This document shows, one piece after another, positions 62,640 through 64,000 of a DNA stretch of 64,000 bases. The position numbers and the translations under genes are program-made. The notes beneath the pieces were generated by a model. It worked only from the letters and a program-made list of their open reading frames with translations, searched no databases and was not told where the DNA came from. Numbering within the stretch: position 1 is the first letter of the stretch; each line of letters starts with the position of its first letter. This stretch comes from Bugula neritina (lineage: Eukaryota > Bryozoa > Gymnolaemata > Cheilostomatida > Bugulidae). Location: positions 30,370,128-30,434,127 of the forward strand of contig OZ037767.1 in NCBI GenBank assembly GCA_964035545.1, read 5' to 3'.

Positions 62640-64000
62640 GCACCTGCAAATTGCTTCTTTCTCCTTGCCTCTTCTTTCCATTAAAAATATTTTACAATTT
62701 TACAAACACATGTGCATAGCTTCTTGTATTATTGCAGCAAAATGGATTTCATGTATCATTAAAAATATTCCTATGAAGTTGCTTTTGGAAAGCCACAAAA
62801 GTTGTCAATGAAACATAGCATTTACAAATGCATCTAAAATGTACATCACTCTGCATCTGAAAGATACATGGTTCCCCATTTAAGCTTTCAAAACTTTATA
62901 TGCAACCGCTTTAAAAAAGCTCTAGAATTAAAAACATAATAACTCTTAAAAAGAAAAAATAGGAAATTAGTTTTTCTTTTAAATTTTATCAATTTAAAAT
63001 AAATATTTGTAATAACAAATGTTTTAGGTTTTGTAAAACTCAATTTACTGCTTAAAAATACTTGTAAAAAATTATTGCCATTTTTCTTGACTTTCCTGTG
63101 CAGAATTCTGCTTGTGTTGAATTTTTAGTGTATTATTTTGATGTGACTTTACAGTTAAGTTTTTTGTGTAATCCTACATTCCTACAGCAAATCTTTGTTG
63201 TTACCCATGCTAGTTAATGGCACATAATTTGCTGAACTATGCTTGTACTCATTTAGTTTACTAGAGTTGACTCTTGGAAAAAAATTCAGAACTTCAAAAG
63301 CAGGTTTATGATTAATAAAGGGCAAGTAAGAGCACTCTTAAGCCTACGCAGTTAGTAAACCATGCAAGTACATATTAGGTAGCAAATTATGCTGTAAACC
63401 AGCCTATATATATACAAGGCATTTACCAACTTGGTTTTCATGTAGTATATAACATGCATAAATAACTTATATGCAGCATAGATTCCTCACAGAAATATTT
63501 TATAAAACTTGAAGAAAGCTTAGCCATTATTTATAATGTCTATAGATTATTCAGAATCTAAAAGCTATTTCAGTGTTGAAGCTGCTCGCTCCTTCGGAAA
63601 CTAGTATGTCAAATACAGACCTGAATTGTGATTGTCATAGCACAATGTCCAACTCTAACTATACAGCAAATATGGTGACCTCTGAACTTATAAAAATGAA
63701 TGAATTAAAAGGCAGCCAGTTTGAAGTATTACCAAAATCACTAAATAAGAAAGTCACCAAAAAAGAGTGCTCTTTCGACAATTTCATTTGAGCGCAGCTG
63801 TGGTAATTGCAGCAACAACAATTGTATAACATATTCAACAGTTCACAATAATCAGAAATAATCTTGCACTCTGCCATAGTTTTATATTTTACAGTTAAAC
63901 CTGATGCAATATACTAAAAGTTGAACATCCTACCCGCACATTCAACTCAAGTTAGTCTCAATAAAAATTATTTTGTATTTTAGAACAAGTGTACTAAAAA
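62640..64000. other. 3' flank of vitellogenin, no supported gene
   Basis: AT-rich DNA. The frame 63573-63791 (+) reads as 72 residues with Ser/Asn-rich composition and a few Cys, but has no recognisable domain. It could be an exon of a gene beyond the window, which cannot be shown here. Confidence 0.5.

Noticed and set aside
63573-63791. 72-codon frame near the right edge
   Set aside because: No domain or clear splice sites; could only be judged with sequence beyond the window.

Overview
The window is animal nuclear DNA: AT-rich, with spliced genes bounded by GT..AG introns and long non-coding stretches full of micro- and minisatellites. Ribosomal protein L10a, the mitochondrial oxoglutarate carrier, a swiprosin-type EF-hand protein, a five-CUB/LDLa receptor like nematode LEV-10, and an invertebrate-style vitellogenin together point to a bilaterian invertebrate, possibly a spiralian. 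Nothing here fixes the phylum. All gene models below were assembled by hand from splice sites. Each complete model keeps frame across every junction and has a total length divisible by three.

Layout. 1-1648: the 3' end of a gene for a secreted or surface mucin-like protein with a PAN-like C-terminus (+). 3339-11715: an EFHD1/2 (swiprosin) gene (-), whose 5.7 kb intron 2 carries an intact 3.03 kb pogo-type DNA transposon (6782-9811). 12845-15777: SLC25A11 (-), head-to-head across 377 bp with RPL10A (+, 16155-17818). RPL10A introns contain a convincing C/D box snoRNA and a convincing H/ACA snoRNA. 17819-26497 is mostly gene-poor, with a TTAA-flanked 768 bp MITE (23502-24269) and one unrecognised coding-like fragment near 20120-20730. 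26498-42401: a 17-exon LEV-10-like transmembrane receptor (+). 43644-49209: a six-exon gene on the minus strand, convergent with it, encoding a 472-residue soluble protein I do not firmly recognise. 49210-53652 is AT-rich and gene-poor. 53739-62425: a complete 27-exon vitellogenin gene with its own TATA box. The last 1.6 kb shows no supported gene.

The genes do not form a functional cluster. The most distinctive property is where the tandem repeats sit. Several minisatellites begin exactly at, or contain, exon boundaries: a splice donor (47194-47524), a splice acceptor (35575-35739), and a stop codon together with a C-terminal PDZ ligand and poly(A) signal (42382-42700). In these cases the repeat unit copies gene-processing signals.
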